From an uncultured Lachnospiraceae bacterium (GTDB lineage Bacteria; Bacillota; Clostridia; Lachnospirales; Lachnospiraceae), in the NCBI GenBank assembly GCA_910585625.1, contig CAJUFQ010000053.1, positions 1 to 13,089 of the forward strand: DNA of 13,089 nt, written 5' to 3'. The notes beneath the pieces are model-generated. The model saw only the letters and a list, made by a program, of their open reading frames with translations, was not told where the DNA came from and did no database searches. Shown one piece after another: positions 11,664-13,089 of this stretch (position 1 is the first letter of the stretch; each line of letters begins with the position of its first letter). The translations under genes were made by a program, and so were the position numbers.

Positions 11664-12947
11664 ATGGCAAGCATCAGGAAAAGAGGGAAAAGTTACCAGA
11701 TAACCGTGAGCAATGGCAGGGACATCCATGACAGGCAGATTCTGGAAACGGCCACATGGGCGCCAGACCCAAGCAAGACAGAGAAGCAGAACCAGAAGGC
11801 GTTAGAGCGGTTCGCCATGGACTTTGAGGATAAGGTAAAAAGCGGGAAATACCTAAAAGGCGAAAAGATGACTTATCAGGAATATTCTGCATTATGGCTC
11901 TCTGAATATGCAGAAAAGCAGATGGAACGCACTTCCATTGAACGGTGTGAAAACTCCCTGAATAACATTATCCTGCCAGCAATCGGACATTTAAGGCTGT
12001 CAGAGATACAGCCGCTGCATTTAACCAGGCTGTACAGCGGGCTTGCGGAACACGGCTACACCAAGAATGGGAAACAGAAGCCATACAGCGCAAGGACTAT
12101 TAAGCGTATCCACCAGATTATCAGCAGCAGCCTAAATACAGCCGTGTACTGGCAACTGATAGAAAGCAGCCCCTGCCAGCGCGTAAAGCCCCCTAAGGTA
12201 GAAAAACAGGCCGATGTGAAGCATTTTACCTTAGAGCAGGCAAAAGCCTTCCTTAACCAGTTAGACACGCCCTATACAGTTGCCCATTGGGGACGTACAA
12301 AGAAGGACGGTTCTGAAAGCAGGAAACACTATGAGGAAAAAGAGATCCCCCTGCAGTTCAAAGTGCTTTTCCATCTGGCAGTCTTTGGGGGGTTCCGGCG
12401 CGGGGAACTGGCCGCATTAACTTGGGACGACATTGACTTCCAAAACCTCACCGTCACCATCAATAAGGCATCTGCCAGAACAAAGGATGGCATCATCACG
12501 AAAGCCCCCAAGACCTTTTCGTCCAACCGGACAGTGACACTCCCAGCCAGCACAATGAAGCTAATCCAAAAATATAAGGCAGAGCAGCAAAGATACCGCT
12601 TATCCCTAGGGACCTACTGGAAGGGCAGCAATTACCTGTTTATCCAAGACGATGGAAAACAGATGGACATATCAACACCTAATAAGGTCTTTAAAAAGGT
12701 TATCCGCATATACAACGAAACGCATGAGGATAAATTGCCGGAAATCACATTACATGGCCTGCGGCACACATCCGCAACACTTCTGATTGCCCAGAACGTG
12801 GACATAAAAACCGTTTCAAACCGCCTTGGACATTCGGAAACATCCACCACAATGGACATTTATGCCCATGCCCTGCAAAAGCAAGATGAACTTGCAGCAG
12901 AATCCCTGGGGGAATTATTTGCCACAAAAAAGCAAAAGAAGTGTTAG
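11664..12947 (+). CDS. int: Tyrosine-family site-specific integrase
   Basis: A 427-aa tyrosine recombinase, near the usual length for phage and Tn916-type integrases. Residues 1-65 form an AP2-like arm-binding domain (MASIRKRGKSYQITVSNGRD), about 68-170 the SAM-like core-binding domain, and about 185-415 the catalytic domain. Catalytic residues are visible: Arg245 (GGFRRGEL), a Lys near 280-283, His364 and Arg367 (HGLRHTS), His390 (LGHSE) and nucleophile Tyr400 (MDIYAHAL). All are present, so it should be active. ATG 11664 follows GAAAGGA. The gene ends about 85 bp from the tRNA-Pro att core, as expected for the enzyme that made the 45-bp direct repeat. Its stop lies within an arm-type repeat. 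Confidence 0.95.
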   Translation: MASIRKRGKSYQITVSNGRDIHDRQILETATWAPDPSKTEKQNQKALERFAMDFEDKVKSGKYLKGEKMTYQEYSALWLSEYAEKQMERTSIERCENSLNNIILPAIGHLRLSEIQPLHLTRLYSGLAEHGYTKNGKQKPYSARTIKRIHQIISSSLNTAVYWQLIESSPCQRVKPPKVEKQADVKHFTLEQAKAFLNQLDTPYTVAHWGRTKKDGSESRKHYEEKEIPLQFKVLFHLAVFGGFRRGELAALTWDDIDFQNLTVTINKASARTKDGIITKAPKTFSSNRTVTLPASTMKLIQKYKAEQQRYRLSLGTYWKGSNYLFIQDDGKQMDISTPNKVFKKVIRIYNETHEDKLPEITLHGLRHTSATLLIAQNVDIKTVSNRLGHSETSTTMDIYAHALQKQDELAAESLGELFATKKQKKC

Positions 12948-12963
12948 TCAATTGTTAGTCAAA
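12943..12963. repeat. Right integrase arm-type repeats
   Basis: GTTAGTCAA (12943-12951) and GTTAGTCAAA (12954-12963) are direct repeats 11 bp apart, matching the left-end pair in sequence, spacing and orientation. The first contains the integrase stop codon. Confidence 0.7.
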
Positions 12964-12971
12964 GATAAGAA

Positions 12972-12994
12972 AAGCACTCCTTCACGGAGTGCTT
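12972..12994. terminator. Bidirectional terminator between integrase and tRNA
   Basis: Arms AAGCACTCC (12972-12980) and GGAGTGCTT (12986-12994) form a 9-bp stem with a 5-nt loop. T-runs occur on + (CACTTTTG) and - (TTTTCTTATC). It would end the integrase mRNA and also replace the tRNA's lost chromosomal terminator. Confidence 0.8.
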
Positions 12995-13032
12995 CACTTT
13001 TGCCACAAGCCTTATTTTTACTGGCTTTTCGT

Positions 13033-13077
13033 TACTCGATGCGACAGGATTTGAACCTGCGACCTCTGCGTCCCGAA
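13033..13077. repeat. Right attachment-site core
   Basis: Perfect 45-bp direct repeat of 3678-3722. Here it is continuous with the anticodon-stem and D-arm-side sequence to its right, so the element has restored the 3' end of the tRNA gene. Confidence 0.9.
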
Positions 13078-13089
13078 CGCAGCGCTCTA
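13036..13089 (-). tRNA. tRNA-Pro(CGG), 3' part, runs off the window
   Basis: On the - strand the visible 54 nt include an anticodon stem CTGCG/CGCAG with loop TTCGGGA (anticodon CGG, G37 as in proline tRNAs), variable loop AGGTC, T arm GCAGG-TTCAAAT-CCTGT and acceptor 3' strand CGCATCG with A73. G72 implies the C1-G72 pair of bacterial tRNA-Pro. CCA is not encoded (GTA follows). The 5' half lies beyond 13089. Confidence 0.85.

Larger units (their letters stand above)
3678..13077. mobile_element. Integrated phage-satellite-like element in tRNA-Pro
   Basis: The element is bounded by a perfect 45-bp direct repeat corresponding to the 3' part of a tRNA-Pro(CGG) gene. Its unit length is 9,355 bp (3678 to 13032 plus the second core). 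It carries an integrase at one end, a divergent repressor/Cro-like switch, an excisionase-like protein, a replicative helicase with iteron-like repeats, a scaffold and major capsid protein, and a type I toxin-antitoxin locus. There is no visible terminase, portal, tail, holin or endolysin gene, and no relaxase or conjugation gene. This composition fits a phage-inducible satellite better than a prophage or an integrative mobilizable element. Nothing within it looks grossly decayed. Confidence 0.85.

Overview
The window looks like accessory DNA from a gut-type Clostridia genome, most likely Lachnospiraceae. The reasons are the AAGGAG/AGGAGG ribosome binding sites, TTGAnn-17-TATAAT promoters, tnpV and cysteine-rich KTR remnants typical of clostridial conjugative or mobilizable elements, and the protein families present. 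Taxonomy is inferred, not tested.

Two regions are visible. (1) Positions 1-3677 hold decayed mobile-element cargo on the + strand: a fragment resembling a DnaQ-like exonuclease, a tnpV pseudogene with two frameshifts, then an apparently intact operon of a MerR/TipAS-like regulator, an ABC ATPase and an ABC-2 permease. The operon has a palindromic operator in a 19-bp promoter spacer. After it come a KTR gene broken by a stop codon and a small ORF broken in an A-tract. (2) Positions 3678-13077 hold an apparently complete 9.4-kb integrated element. A perfect 45-bp direct repeat (3678-3722 and 13033-13077) matches the 3' part of a tRNA-Pro(CGG) gene on the - strand, whose 3' portion is intact at the right edge and whose 5' portion lies outside the window.

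The element is organised like a phage satellite. At the right end a + strand tyrosine integrase and a type I toxin / antisense RNA locus sit beside a + strand XRE repressor. The repressor faces a - strand XRE/Cro-like gene across an AT-rich divergent promoter region. From there 15 genes run leftwards on the - strand: regulator, small early genes, an excisionase-like HTH protein, a RepA-like RecA-fold helicase followed by iteron-like repeats (likely replication origin), more small genes, then a separately promoted late block with a capsid scaffold, an HK97-fold major capsid protein, an ArpU/RinA-like protein and a zinc-ribbon protein. No terminase, portal, tail or lysis gene is visible. The inferred lifestyle is a tRNA-integrated satellite that excises, replicates from its own origin, makes its own scaffold and capsid protein, and depends on a helper phage for portal, packaging motor and tail.

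The most interesting items are the minimal capsid + scaffold satellite layout, the iteron cluster, integrase arm-type repeats at both ends that overlap the stop codons of the terminal genes, the type I toxin-antitoxin locus whose two RNAs start within matching inverted sequences, and a late promoter followed by a terminator-like leader hairpin.
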